From: Paenibacillus yonginensis
GTDB taxonomy: Bacteria > Bacillota > Bacilli > Paenibacillales > Paenibacillaceae
DNA length: 64,000 nucleotides
Assembly (NCBI RefSeq): GCF_001685395.1
Contig: NZ_CP014167.1
Location: 496,001 to 560,000 of the forward strand
Direction of reading: 5' to 3'
In this document: positions 8,230 through 16,770 of the stretch, in pieces
Numbering within the stretch: position 1 is the first letter of the stretch
Layout: the number at the start of each line of letters is the position of its first letter
Notes under the pieces: model-generated
What the model saw: the letters and a program-made list of their open reading frames with translations, nothing else
Told to the model about the DNA's origin: nothing
Database searches by the model: none
Translations under genes and position numbers: made by a program

Positions 8230-9102
8230 ATGACAGTGGTATGGGGGGCAATTGCTGCTGCTCTGCTGGCCGCATGGCTGGCTTTGTATATTAAGGCAAA
8301 ACCCATGTATGGGGATACGAAGAACGTCAAGGTGGAGGGATTAAAGCTGCAGCAAGCGGCCCCGCCTATGCTGTATGTCCTACAAAGGTTCAAGATCGGT
8401 GAACGGTTGCCCGGTCTGCTCTATAGACTGAGCGGTTTGTTGAGACGACTGTATGGGGAAACGGCAGGAGGTGAAGCGACATTTCTGTTGCTGGCGGAGC
8501 TTTTATCTTATTTCTATTTTCTGTTGATAGCCGGATGTCTGCTTGCCTGCTTGCTGGGCGGCGACAGTTCCGGATTTGTCATAGGGGTTTTGTTAGCCTT
8601 TATGATTCCTGTCGCCTTGGTCAGCGATTTAAGAAGCAAGGTCAAAAGGCGGGAGCAGGACATGCTTATCGAACTGCCGGAGCTGTTAAATAAAATCGTC
8701 CTGCTTGTAGGGGCAGGGGAGACGGTGCAGCAAGCCTTCCGGCATTGTCTGAATTCGCAGAAGGGGGCGGTCCAGCCCATTTATCAGGAATTGGACAAGA
8801 TGATTACGGAATGGGACAACGGGTATTCCTTCGGCCAGGCGCTGGAGAATTTCAGCCGAAGATGTGCCCTGCAGGAGGTTGCTTCTTTCTCGACAGCCGT
8901 AATGCTGAATTACCGCAGAGGCGGCAGCGACTTCACCATGGCGCTGAGGGAGCTTTCCAACACCCTTTGGGAGAAAAGAAAATCCGTGAGCCGGACACGC
9001 GGAGAACAGGCCACCTCCAAGCTGCTCCTGCCTATGCTTTTGTTGTTTGTGATTGTTTTGATGCTGGTGGGTACGCCTGCATTTATGATGATGAGTTTTT
9101 GA
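8230..9102 (+). CDS. tadC: TadC-like inner-membrane platform protein
   Basis: A 290-residue paralogue of TadB with an N-terminal membrane anchor, two central helices (about 88-130) and a C-terminal helix ending VGTPAFMMMSF. The T2SSF core shows LLVGAGETVQQAFRHC and NYRRGGSDFTMALREL. The ATG at 8230 follows GGAGGGAAGAGC, 12 bases after tadB. The partner of TadB in the Tad platform; the pair always occurs in this order in Tad clusters known to me. Confidence 0.9.
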   Translation: MTVVWGAIAAALLAAWLALYIKAKPMYGDTKNVKVEGLKLQQAAPPMLYVLQRFKIGERLPGLLYRLSGLLRRLYGETAGGEATFLLLAELLSYFYFLLIAGCLLACLLGGDSSGFVIGVLLAFMIPVALVSDLRSKVKRREQDMLIELPELLNKIVLLVGAGETVQQAFRHCLNSQKGAVQPIYQELDKMITEWDNGYSFGQALENFSRRCALQEVASFSTAVMLNYRRGGSDFTMALRELSNTLWEKRKSVSRTRGEQATSKLLLPMLLLFVIVLMLVGTPAFMMMSF

Positions 9103-9140
9103 TCCTGTTTGGTTCGGAATTCGATAGGGAGGGACTATGG

Positions 9141-9335
9141 ATGTTAAGTGCTGTGAAAGAAAAGCTGGATCTGTTCAGAAGAGACGATGAAGGGTTAGGA
9201 ATGCTGGAGATGATTCTGATTATTGCGGTCATCGTAATCTTAGCTATTATCTTCCGGGATAAGCTGAAGGAAATACTTGAAAGCTTGCTCGGCAAAGCCA
9301 AAGGCAAAACGGAAAATTTCATGGATGATAAATGA
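9141..9335 (+). CDS. flp: Flp-like type IVb pilin
   Basis: A 64-residue small pilin. The leader ends RRDDEG and the predicted cleavage is before LGMLEMILIIAVIVILAII, which puts Glu at +5 followed by a single hydrophobic helix, as in class IVb/Flp prepilins. The tail is basic (KAKGKTENFMDDK). The ATG at 9141 follows AGGGAGGGAC; longer frames start inside tadC and are shadows. The stop overlaps the next start (ATGA). It is probably the major pilin, processed by the peptidase encoded at 13361. Confidence 0.85.
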   Translation: MLSAVKEKLDLFRRDDEGLGMLEMILIIAVIVILAIIFRDKLKEILESLLGKAKGKTENFMDDK

Positions 9336-10021
9336 TGAAACGCATCTGCAGCAAGGAAGAAGGCTATTTTACGCTGGAGGCTTCTTTGCTTCTTCCCGCC
9401 GTATTTGTAGCGATTCTGGTCCTTATGTTTCTATGTCTTTATTTCTATCAACATGTTCTATCGGGGCAGACGGCGGCTGTGGCAGCCGAACGTATTGCCT
9501 ATTCATGGAACAATAGCAGCAAGGAATCGAGGACCGGCGAATACAAGGAGAGCGAATATGACCCGCTGTATTGGAGATTAACGGACGATGCTCTGCTGCA
9601 GTCGATTTTTAGCGGGGCTGGAACCGGAACTGAAACTGGGACAACTTCCTCCAAGGAGGTGCAGACCGAACTGCCTACAGGGTCAGCAGAACCGGCAGCA
9701 GCATTGACCGTCAGAAAGCTGCAGCAGACCGGGAAAGAGCTGCCTGCGGTCTTTAATGGTCGGCTGGTTTATTCTCACCAAATGTTGAAGCGCAGCATAG
9801 AAGCGGACTTGACCAGAGAGCTGCCGGTGTCCCCTTTAAACAAAATTACGGGCGGTGATTGGGGCATTAATGTTCGGGCAGTCTCCTATATCCTAGAGCC
9901 GGCGGAGTGGATCCGAACTATCGAATTAGCGAGGTATTATGCTGCCAGATTTCAGAGTGACGGCGGGCAGGCGACCAGTCAGCATGAAGCTGGAGAAGTG
10001 CTGCGGAGGTTTGCAAAATAA
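9332..10021 (+). CDS. TadE-like pseudopilin
   Basis: A 229-residue protein with a prepilin-type N-terminus: KEEG then YFTLEASLLLPAVFVAILV, with Glu at +5 and one hydrophobic helix (about 12-38), as in TadE-like proteins. The rest is a predicted extracytoplasmic domain rich in Gly, Thr and Glu. It overlaps the flp gene by 4 bases, so translation is probably coupled. The role in the fibre (minor pilin or assembly factor) is inferred from the family. A 60-base gap separates it from the next gene. Confidence 0.8.
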   Translation: MMKRICSKEEGYFTLEASLLLPAVFVAILVLMFLCLYFYQHVLSGQTAAVAAERIAYSWNNSSKESRTGEYKESEYDPLYWRLTDDALLQSIFSGAGTGTETGTTSSKEVQTELPTGSAEPAAALTVRKLQQTGKELPAVFNGRLVYSHQMLKRSIEADLTRELPVSPLNKITGGDWGINVRAVSYILEPAEWIRTIELARYYAARFQSDGGQATSQHEAGEVLRRFAK

Positions 10022-10081
10022 GGAACGATTCTCTGGTCAGCAGATATAAAGGTAAACAAGCGGGGGAGGGGAGCAGGAGTT

Positions 10082-12322
10082 ATGTTCAGCAAAGAGGAAC
10101 GGGAGCGGGGAGCAGTCAGCGCTTTTCTGATTATGATCTTTGCGGCGGTATTTGCTTTTGTAGCGTTATTCATCGACTTCGGCAGAATGGCGGCTCTTCA
10201 AGCGCAAAGCGAGGTCACGCTTCATGCCGGTGTCCGCTCCGTCCTGTCCTCCTATGACCAGGAGCTATTGGAGAAATACGGCTTGTTTGCCGTAGGTTCT
10301 ACGGACAGCAGCTATATTATGTCAAAGGTGCTCCAGGAAGGATTTGAGCATGCCGCCCGTCAGGACAGGTTCAGTTTAATGGGAGCCAAGCTTGATTCCT
10401 CGGAACTGGTGCTCTCTCGTCCTCTGGGGACATATCCGGTATTTGAACAGCAAGTCCGGGAACAAATGAAATATAAGGCTCCGGTCAATTTGATTCTTGA
10501 GCTGCTAAATAAATTCAAGCCGGTTTCGGAGGTTTTGAAGGAAGCCTCCAATACAGCGGATGTGTTGGCCAACCTTCAGAAGCTGTACGATCAAAGGGAG
10601 GAGAGGATCGACAAAGTTTTTGCCGGACAGAAATCTGCCCTGGAGGATACGGAAGCTATAGGCGGGTACATGGCTAATGATCATTTGCCCAATCGTGAAG
10701 CAGCGGGGTCAGGTGGGGAATTAGCGACGATGCAGGATGCAGTCTCCCGGTACGGGGAGTTTCAGCAAATGGTTGAAGCAGACCGCGGCCGCGAGCCCGA
10801 GGACAAGCAGCACACCTACGAGATTTACCGGTATCAGGCGGGAGTCGGCCGGATCTTCAGCGGTTTGGCCGATGCGCTCGGGAGATCGTCGGTTTCGCAT
10901 CAAGAGCTGCTGCAGGACGGTCCCGCCTGGATTCGGGAGGCAGCTGATTTAAACAATCAGATGGAGAGGGTGATCCAGGAAGCGGAAGGGCGTGCGGCTG
11001 GGGGTAATTATGACGCCGTCGGCAATTCGCCAAGTACAGGAGGGGGGAACACCGATCAAACCTCCGGGGGAGCGGAAATCGGCAAAATCCGCGAGCAGAC
11101 CCGTTCGCTGCTGAGAGAGGACAGCTTTTTCGAAGGATTAACCCGGCGGGTGCAGCAGCAGAATGAGCAGTTTGACCGGGTGCGGAGCAGCAGCGGTACT
11201 TTGATTGGACAGCAGGGAGCCATTCTAGCCGGAAGTGGTGACGGGGCAGTGTTCAGCTCTTCCGCTACAGCCGCCGAGCAATCGCTGGCTTCTTATCTCA
11301 GCCAGGCAGCAAGGGATTTAGCGCAAGAGGAGAAGGAAATCATGCAGCAGCGTGCTCATGAGAAGGAAATCAAGTCCACTGAAGCGGCGGCCAAAGGAAA
11401 GCTGAAGGAAGCGAAATCGCTAATCGCCAAACTTTCGGACTTAACGAGCAGTTATAAGCGGCAGCAAGCCCTATTCGATACTCTTGAGGGTTATTACCGG
11501 GATAATTTGCAGTTCAATTCGGAAGCGGTGGAAACAGGCGGGCAGGAGAACGAAGGGAGCGGTGACGATATTTATGATGCCGGAGCCGGCTCTATGAAAC
11601 AAATGGACCAGTTCTACGGCGTTTTATCTTCTCTCTTGAGCCGGATGGCAGATAACGGTCTGGAGGCCGAATATGCGGCCGAATATTATCGGTCCTTTGA
11701 TGTGACGAAACTGACAGCTCTAATGGAAGGCGGCGGAAGGGCTGAAGGCCAGAAGCCCGGGATTACAGACGAAACGATTGGCTCCGACGCGTTTAGGCCT
11801 GACCGGCAGGAGATGGAGTATATTTTGTACGGGTTTCATAACCCCGGTGGCAATCTGGCTGCAGCCTTCGGCGAAATTTTTACGATGCGTTTGGCTATTC
11901 GCACTATGGAGGGATTTATAGTGAATGCGAACAAAGGCCATCCGCTGCTAATTCTGGCTTCTGCTTTGCTGTATGGGGCCGAGCAGGCGCTTGCGGATAT
12001 GCTGACCTTAACCCAGACAGGGAGCGTACCTCTTAGCAGATACATTAAAGTTTCGTTAAGTTATCAAGATCATCTGCGAATATTTATGCTTCTTCATGGC
12101 AGCAGCAACAAACGGCTCTCAAGAATGCTGGCACTGATTCGGATGAATACAGGCATCAATCCCCAGGAAAGGGCCACCTATGCCGAAGGAGCGGCGACAA
12201 CCCGCATGAAGCTGTTGTTTCTTCCGGGAATATCGGCTGCAGTGAACAAAGTTTATTCCGGACAAGGCCAAATGGAGGGGAGCAGTTATTTTGTGGTCAA
12301 ACATGCGGCTGATTCCTATTAG
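10082..12322 (+). CDS. DUF5702-like Tad-associated membrane protein
   Basis: A 746-residue protein with one N-terminal membrane helix (AVSAFLIMIFAAVFAFVALF) followed by a large extracytoplasmic region. The segment SYDQELLEKYGLFAVG soon after the anchor is characteristic of DUF5702 proteins found in Firmicute Tad clusters, which stand where TadG is found in Proteobacteria. A coiled-coil-prone stretch lies near residues 420-470 (QEEKEIMQQRAHEKEIKS). It has no +5 Glu, unlike its neighbours. The ATG at 10082 follows GGGGAGGGGAGCAGG. Its end overlaps the start of the next gene. The family call comes from memory of the motif and should be checked with an HMM. Confidence 0.75.
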   Translation: MFSKEERERGAVSAFLIMIFAAVFAFVALFIDFGRMAALQAQSEVTLHAGVRSVLSSYDQELLEKYGLFAVGSTDSSYIMSKVLQEGFEHAARQDRFSLMGAKLDSSELVLSRPLGTYPVFEQQVREQMKYKAPVNLILELLNKFKPVSEVLKEASNTADVLANLQKLYDQREERIDKVFAGQKSALEDTEAIGGYMANDHLPNREAAGSGGELATMQDAVSRYGEFQQMVEADRGREPEDKQHTYEIYRYQAGVGRIFSGLADALGRSSVSHQELLQDGPAWIREAADLNNQMERVIQEAEGRAAGGNYDAVGNSPSTGGGNTDQTSGGAEIGKIREQTRSLLREDSFFEGLTRRVQQQNEQFDRVRSSSGTLIGQQGAILAGSGDGAVFSSSATAAEQSLASYLSQAARDLAQEEKEIMQQRAHEKEIKSTEAAAKGKLKEAKSLIAKLSDLTSSYKRQQALFDTLEGYYRDNLQFNSEAVETGGQENEGSGDDIYDAGAGSMKQMDQFYGVLSSLLSRMADNGLEAEYAAEYYRSFDVTKLTALMEGGGRAEGQKPGITDETIGSDAFRPDRQEMEYILYGFHNPGGNLAAAFGEIFTMRLAIRTMEGFIVNANKGHPLLILASALLYGAEQALADMLTLTQTGSVPLSRYIKVSLSYQDHLRIFMLLHGSSNKRLSRMLALIRMNTGINPQERATYAEGAATTRMKLLFLPGISAAVNKVYSGQGQMEGSSYFVVKHAADSY

Positions 12323-13334
12323 CAGGCTGCGTCAAAAGCCGGATCGTGAGGCTAGCAGCGGCGGAAGTATGGTGCTGGAAGCCGCGCTTGTGCTTCCATT
12401 ATTTATCCTGTTCGTCTTTTTCTTCAGTTATATGGTCCAGATGACTTTGATTTCCACCCGGATGCATACGGCGGTCGTCAATTCGGTGAAACAAATCTCC
12501 TCTAATGTCTATCCGGTTTATTTGGCTGTTCAAGCGAGTGAGCAGGGGGGTGACCGGAAGGATAACGGGGGCTCCGGAGAGGAAGCAGAATTGACTAAGC
12601 CGTCTGGAGGGGAGGCGGGGTTTACGCTTCCCAAACTTTCGATTCCAGAATTTACGGGGATATTTGCGGATAAACTCCCCTCTCCTGTTTCCAAATGGCT
12701 TACAGATGCTGTGGAAAGCGGTAAGGAGCCTATTGAAGAATTAAAAACGCAAACGGCAGAAACCTTGCTGGACCCGGCGCTGAATCCGGTGCTAAAGCCT
12801 TTTTTAGAGGAAGCGGGGTTGAATCCGGACAGGGCCCATATTTCCAAAGTTGCCGTTCCTGATTTAAAGGCCGGAAAAACGCCTTACTTCGGGATCGAGA
12901 TCAGCTATGAGCTGCCTATCCGCGTTCCTTTTACAGGGAACAAGCTGTTCCTGCAAGCGAAAGCATATGAGCGACTTTGGATCGGAGATACACACGAACT
13001 GGAGAAGGACGGGGGAGACGGGCAGGATAAAGCGGCGGCGAAACCTGTGGTGCTGGACAAACCTAACCCGGCTTATGCCGGCAGCAAAGCGACCATTAAG
13101 GCCCAAATCGCCCCGGGAGGCACTGCCAATTTGACGATTTATTATAAAAGTGGCAAAAGCACGGCCAAATATTTAGGAACCGCCACCGCTGATGAAAAAG
13201 GTATTCTGACTTGGACCTGGCTGGTTGGAGGAAACACGACCCCGGGCACGTGGGAGTTTATGATCGAAACCCCGGAGGGAGGGGGAGCGGAGGATATTTT
13301 TAACGTTGAAAGTCCTGGGCAGAGAAACGGTTAG
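12291..13334 (+). CDS. TadE-like pseudopilin with C-terminal Ig-like domain
   Basis: A protein of about 347 residues. Its leader ends SSGG, followed by SMVLEAALVLPLFILFVFFF with Glu at +5, so it is a third prepilin-like substrate in the operon. The C-terminal 85 residues (from NPAYAGSKATIKAQIAPGG to the end) look like a small beta-sandwich such as a bacterial Ig-type domain. The start is uncertain: a TTG at 12291 is 10-12 bases from GGAGGGG, while the ATG at 12303 has the more usual codon but is too far from it. The gene overlaps the end of the DUF5702 gene. Confidence 0.78.
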   Translation: MWSNMRLIPISRLRQKPDREASSGGSMVLEAALVLPLFILFVFFFSYMVQMTLISTRMHTAVVNSVKQISSNVYPVYLAVQASEQGGDRKDNGGSGEEAELTKPSGGEAGFTLPKLSIPEFTGIFADKLPSPVSKWLTDAVESGKEPIEELKTQTAETLLDPALNPVLKPFLEEAGLNPDRAHISKVAVPDLKAGKTPYFGIEISYELPIRVPFTGNKLFLQAKAYERLWIGDTHELEKDGGDGQDKAAAKPVVLDKPNPAYAGSKATIKAQIAPGGTANLTIYYKSGKSTAKYLGTATADEKGILTWTWLVGGNTTPGTWEFMIETPEGGGAEDIFNVESPGQRNG

Positions 13335-13360
13335 TACATCTTAAACAGGGAGGGAATGGT

Positions 13361-13867
13361 GTGATATTGCTTTATATCGGTTGTTCTATATTTCTGGCTG
13401 CGGCGTTTTATACGGATATTCGGACGATGAAAATTCCTAACCCCCTGACCTTAACCTCCATGGTAAGCGGGTTAGCTGTTCAATTCGCCGTTAACGGCCC
13501 GGGAGGTCTTTGGTTTGGGCTTAAAGGACTGGGAGCCGGGTTTGGGATCATGCTGCTGCTGTATCTTTGCGGAGCTGTAGGCGGAGGGGATGTCAAACTG
13601 TTTGGAGGCATTGGCGCTTGGATGGGCACCTTGTTCACTCTGACAAGTCTCGTTTATTCGATTCTTGCCGCCGGCCTGATCGGATTTGTTATTTTGCTGG
13701 TTCGCGGAGAGATCGGCAGCAGATTGTCCGGGGTATGGCGCAGTATTTACGGAGCCGCTGTTCTGCATAGCTTGGGGCCGCTCAAATCTTCCAAAGAAAA
13801 CATGGTTAAATTTCCATTTATGTTAGCTGTGCTGCCTGGTGTTATTACGGCCTATTTGCATTTGTAA
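13361..13867 (+). CDS. A24-family prepilin peptidase (TadV/CpaA type)
   Basis: A 168-residue polytopic aspartic protease. The GxGD-type active-site motif is in GAVGGGDVKLFGGIGAWMG, and the first conserved Asp is in FYTDIRTMKIPN. No N-methylase domain is present, which is usual for the short TadV/CpaA type. The start is GTG at 13361 after AGGGAGGGAATG. It should cleave the Gly-X bonds of the Flp-like pilin and the two TadE-like proteins encoded just upstream. Its presence makes the operon self-sufficient for prepilin processing. Confidence 0.9.
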   Translation: MILLYIGCSIFLAAAFYTDIRTMKIPNPLTLTSMVSGLAVQFAVNGPGGLWFGLKGLGAGFGIMLLLYLCGAVGGGDVKLFGGIGAWMGTLFTLTSLVYSILAAGLIGFVILLVRGEIGSRLSGVWRSIYGAAVLHSLGPLKSSKENMVKFPFMLAVLPGVITAYLHL

Positions 13868-13879
13868 GGAGGGAGACGC

Positions 13880-15649
13880 CTGAACGCCTTCAAAACGGAT
13901 TTTATTGAGAGTAATGGAACCTTTATGGTGCTCACGGGGGATGGATGGCATTCGGGAAGCTTAAACCGCAATCAATGCGGAATGCTGGAAGCCAACCGGA
14001 TTCCTCATGTCCTGCAATTAAGTATCGAAGAGATTGATTTTCAGGTAAAACTTCATTATGAAATCACAGGGAAACGTATGCTTGCCCATGTCCTGAAAAG
14101 TGAAAAAATGGGCCAGGCTGAATTTTACGGCCTCCTCCTTCAGATTACGACTGCCTTGGTCGAAGGTAAGAAATATATGCTTGAGGCGTTCCGGTTTTTA
14201 CTTGAGGAAACTTATCTATTTATTGAGGGGAGTTTGTCAGCAGGAACCGTCTATTTAACCTATGTTCCAGTCAAAGATATTCAAATGGATGAACAATCCC
14301 CGGCGCTTTCGCAGGTTCACGGAATGGAGGTTCATAATGAAGAACGGTCCAAGTCTTCCAAAGGGCTGCTGGACTTGGTAATGCGGCTTATTCCCAGCGT
14401 CGTGGGACTGGAGGGGGCCAGCATCCAGCAAATCATAAAATTTTGCAGCAATTCGCAGACTTTCACTTATTCCGACTTTAGATCGCTGCTCCTTCAGCTG
14501 CTTGAAGGCGGGGGAGAGAGAAGCGGACAAGGACAGCTAGTCAAAAGTAGAAATGAGGATATGGACTTAGGGGGCGGAGAGATGCGATCCAACGCAAACC
14601 AAATGCCCTCCTGGAAGCTCGCGAAACCGATGGAGGAGACCGTTTATGAGCCTTGGACTAAAGCAATAGCTGCAGGTCCGGGAATATCGGCAAACGCAAG
14701 TTTGGCTGGGACGGATGGAGCGGCTGGAGAAGCTGGCGGAAGTTTTGAAGCATGGGATCTAGAGAACGGGGGAGAAAGCGATAGAAGGTTGGCATCAAGC
14801 AGACGAACTTACGTCCTGCTTGGGGCGGTGTTGGTTACAGCGCTGGGTTGGAAATTTCTATATTTGGATTCACCCGGGCAGAGCGGCCTTTATTTAGCTG
14901 CCGCGATTACATTTGCAGCAGGCTTTATTTCGATAGGGCTGCTCAGTGGAAAGCTGCCCTTCGGACAACGGAAAACAGATGAGGACATGCACAGTAGGGA
15001 AAGGCGCGGCACGGAGCATTTAGCGGCAGCCAGCGCAGCACCCAGCCTTGGTGAACTGTTAGCTCCGGTCGGGGCTGAAATTGAAGAAGACAAACATATG
15101 GAGCGGTCTTTCTTGCTGGACAGCTTATTTGGACAACGTGCGGAACATCAGTCTGGCGGATTCCGTGTGATCGAATATCTCCCTGAATCCCCAGACTCCT
15201 TAGAATCTCCTGAAGCTACGCATTCCCCAGTATTTAAGGGACAACAGCCTATCAGACCCGAGGCAGCTGGAACAGCGGACAACCAACGTCAGGTTACCGT
15301 ACTGCTAAGCCGGGAACAGATTGGTTTTAACGAGACGGCTGGACAAATGGGGATACTGGAAAGGAGAGAGAAAGGAAAAGAAACCGTGCAGCGGATCGAA
15401 CTGAAAGCAGGCAGCTTTGTGATTGGACGAACCGCAGAGGTTGTACAGTTTATCGAAAGCAGTCCTGGAACCTCGAGAGCCCATATTGAGATTCTGGTGA
15501 ATCACCGAAACTGGAGGATCAAGGATTTAGGTTCAAGAAACGGAACGGTGTTAAACGGGGAGAACATGGTGCCTTACAAAGATTATCCCTTGTCTCCGGG
15601 AGACGAGTTCCGGATTGCTGGGGTGAGCTACAAGCTTTGCAGCGCATAA
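13880..15649 (+). CDS. DUF6382/FHA domain protein of the Tad operon
   Basis: A membrane protein of about 589 residues. The N-terminal ~190 residues look like DUF6382, a two transmembrane helix segment lies near residues 300-345, and the C-terminus is a forkhead-associated domain (GSFVIGRTAEVVQF, SRAHIEI, LGSRNGTVLNG) that binds phosphothreonine. The start is probably CTG at 13880, 5-7 bases after AAGGAGGGAG. The next in-frame ATG (13925) has no Shine-Dalgarno and would remove residues of the NAFKTDFIESNGTFMVL strand. It is the last gene of the operon. An FHA module suggests control by Ser/Thr kinases, which is inference. Confidence 0.82.
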   Translation: MNAFKTDFIESNGTFMVLTGDGWHSGSLNRNQCGMLEANRIPHVLQLSIEEIDFQVKLHYEITGKRMLAHVLKSEKMGQAEFYGLLLQITTALVEGKKYMLEAFRFLLEETYLFIEGSLSAGTVYLTYVPVKDIQMDEQSPALSQVHGMEVHNEERSKSSKGLLDLVMRLIPSVVGLEGASIQQIIKFCSNSQTFTYSDFRSLLLQLLEGGGERSGQGQLVKSRNEDMDLGGGEMRSNANQMPSWKLAKPMEETVYEPWTKAIAAGPGISANASLAGTDGAAGEAGGSFEAWDLENGGESDRRLASSRRTYVLLGAVLVTALGWKFLYLDSPGQSGLYLAAAITFAAGFISIGLLSGKLPFGQRKTDEDMHSRERRGTEHLAAASAAPSLGELLAPVGAEIEEDKHMERSFLLDSLFGQRAEHQSGGFRVIEYLPESPDSLESPEATHSPVFKGQQPIRPEAAGTADNQRQVTVLLSREQIGFNETAGQMGILERREKGKETVQRIELKAGSFVIGRTAEVVQFIESSPGTSRAHIEILVNHRNWRIKDLGSRNGTVLNGENMVPYKDYPLSPGDEFRIAGVSYKLCSA

Positions 15650-15668
15650 CCCGCGTAATGCGGGAAGA

Positions 15669-16586
15669 TTAGATCCCCCGCTCTTTAATATCAGCCAAAG
15701 CTTCGGCCAGTTCAGGAAATCGGAAGGTGAACCCGGCTTCCAGCGCTTTTACCGGCAGCACCTTTTGCCCGTCCAGCAGCAGGGTGGAGCGTTCTCTCAA
15801 AGCCGCTTTCAGCAGAAAAGCAGGCAAGGGCAGCCAGTAAGGCCGGTGATATTGTTTAGCGACGGCCCGTCCGAAACTGTCGTTAGTAACAGGGGAAGGA
15901 GAGACGGCGTTAACAGGTCCGGAAAGGTCGGGATTCTTAATGGAAAAATCAATCAATCTCACCATATCCTCAAGGTGAATCCAGGACAGCCACTGCTTGC
16001 CGCTGCCTACGGGTCCGCCTGCTCCCAAGAGGAATGGCAGCTTCATTAGAGGGAAGGCACCGCCTGAATTGCCCAGCACAACGCCGGTTCTTAACTTTAC
16101 AAGCCTCACGCCTTCATGGGCGATTTCATCAGCTGCGTTCTCCCATCGGGTTGTTACTTCTGACAGAAAATCGACGGGAGAAGTCTCCGAATGTTCATCA
16201 AAGGTCTGCTTGGTTGAGGTTCCGTAAATGCCTACGGCCGAGCTTTGCACGACAACCTCAGGTTTATGGGACATGCGGCGGATCCACTCAGCTGTTTGCT
16301 GCACGGTGGTTAATCGGCTGTTGATGATCTGTTGTTTGGCTTGTCTGGTCCAGTTCTGATTCAACGAAGCCCCGGCAAGATTGACGACAGCATCAATCCG
16401 GCCCATAACATCCGGGCTGTCCAGTATTTGTTCCCAGCTCCATTGCTCTACGGCTGAAGGATCGATTCCTTCGATCTTCCTGCCGGGAGATCTGGTGATT
16501 AAGACAATTCGGTTTCCCTGACTGATCAGCGGAGGTATAAGCGCTCTGCCTATAAAGCCGGTTCCGCCGGCGATAGCGATCCTCAT
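15669..16586 (-). CDS. TIGR01777-family NAD-dependent epimerase
   Basis: A 305-residue extended short-chain dehydrogenase-like protein. The nucleotide-binding GGTGFIG motif is at the N-terminus (IAIAGGTGFIGRALIPPL). The TIGR01777 features QSSAVGIYG, RTGVVLG and the C-terminal LLDGQKVLPVKALEAGF are present. Biochemical function in this family is largely unknown (YfcH/SulA-like). The ATG at 16586 follows AAAGGAGGC. A 22-base tandem duplication lies just upstream of the Shine-Dalgarno. The gene is convergent with the Tad operon and separated from it by only about 19 bases. Confidence 0.88.
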   Translation of the reverse strand: MRIAIAGGTGFIGRALIPPLISQGNRIVLITRSPGRKIEGIDPSAVEQWSWEQILDSPDVMGRIDAVVNLAGASLNQNWTRQAKQQIINSRLTTVQQTAEWIRRMSHKPEVVVQSSAVGIYGTSTKQTFDEHSETSPVDFLSEVTTRWENAADEIAHEGVRLVKLRTGVVLGNSGGAFPLMKLPFLLGAGGPVGSGKQWLSWIHLEDMVRLIDFSIKNPDLSGPVNAVSPSPVTNDSFGRAVAKQYHRPYWLPLPAFLLKAALRERSTLLLDGQKVLPVKALEAGFTFRFPELAEALADIKERGI

Positions 16587-16601
16587 TACTAATGCCTCCT
16601 T

Positions 16602-16645
16602 TGATTACATACTTCAGTACAGCTGAGTACATATTTCAGTACAGC
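16602..16645 (-). repeat. 22-base tandem duplication in the 5' region of the epimerase gene
   Basis: Two adjacent 22-base units, 16624-16645 and 16602-16623, differ at two positions. Each contains GCTGTACTGAA and TATGTA on the - strand. They lie directly upstream of the epimerase ribosome binding site, so they fall in the leader or promoter of that gene. Confidence 0.8.
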
Positions 16646-16694
16646 CAAGCCCCCCATTTATCCCTGGATTACACCTGGTGGAAGCTTCTAGCTT

Positions 16695-16718
16695 TATTTT
16701 AGCATTCACGCTAAAATA
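16695..16718. repeat. Inverted repeat between epimerase and nfo genes
   Basis: TATTTTAGC (16695-16703) and GCTAAAATA (16710-16718) are perfect complements around a 6-base spacer, in the divergent region between the epimerase and endonuclease IV genes. No T-run beyond the stem on the nfo side. It could be an operator for either gene. It does not match the Bacillus LexA box (GAACN4GTTC). Confidence 0.55.
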
Positions 16719-16770
16719 GGGGGATATCCTGAATAAATAAGAGTCAGTGATTCCTGAAAGGAGCATTCCA

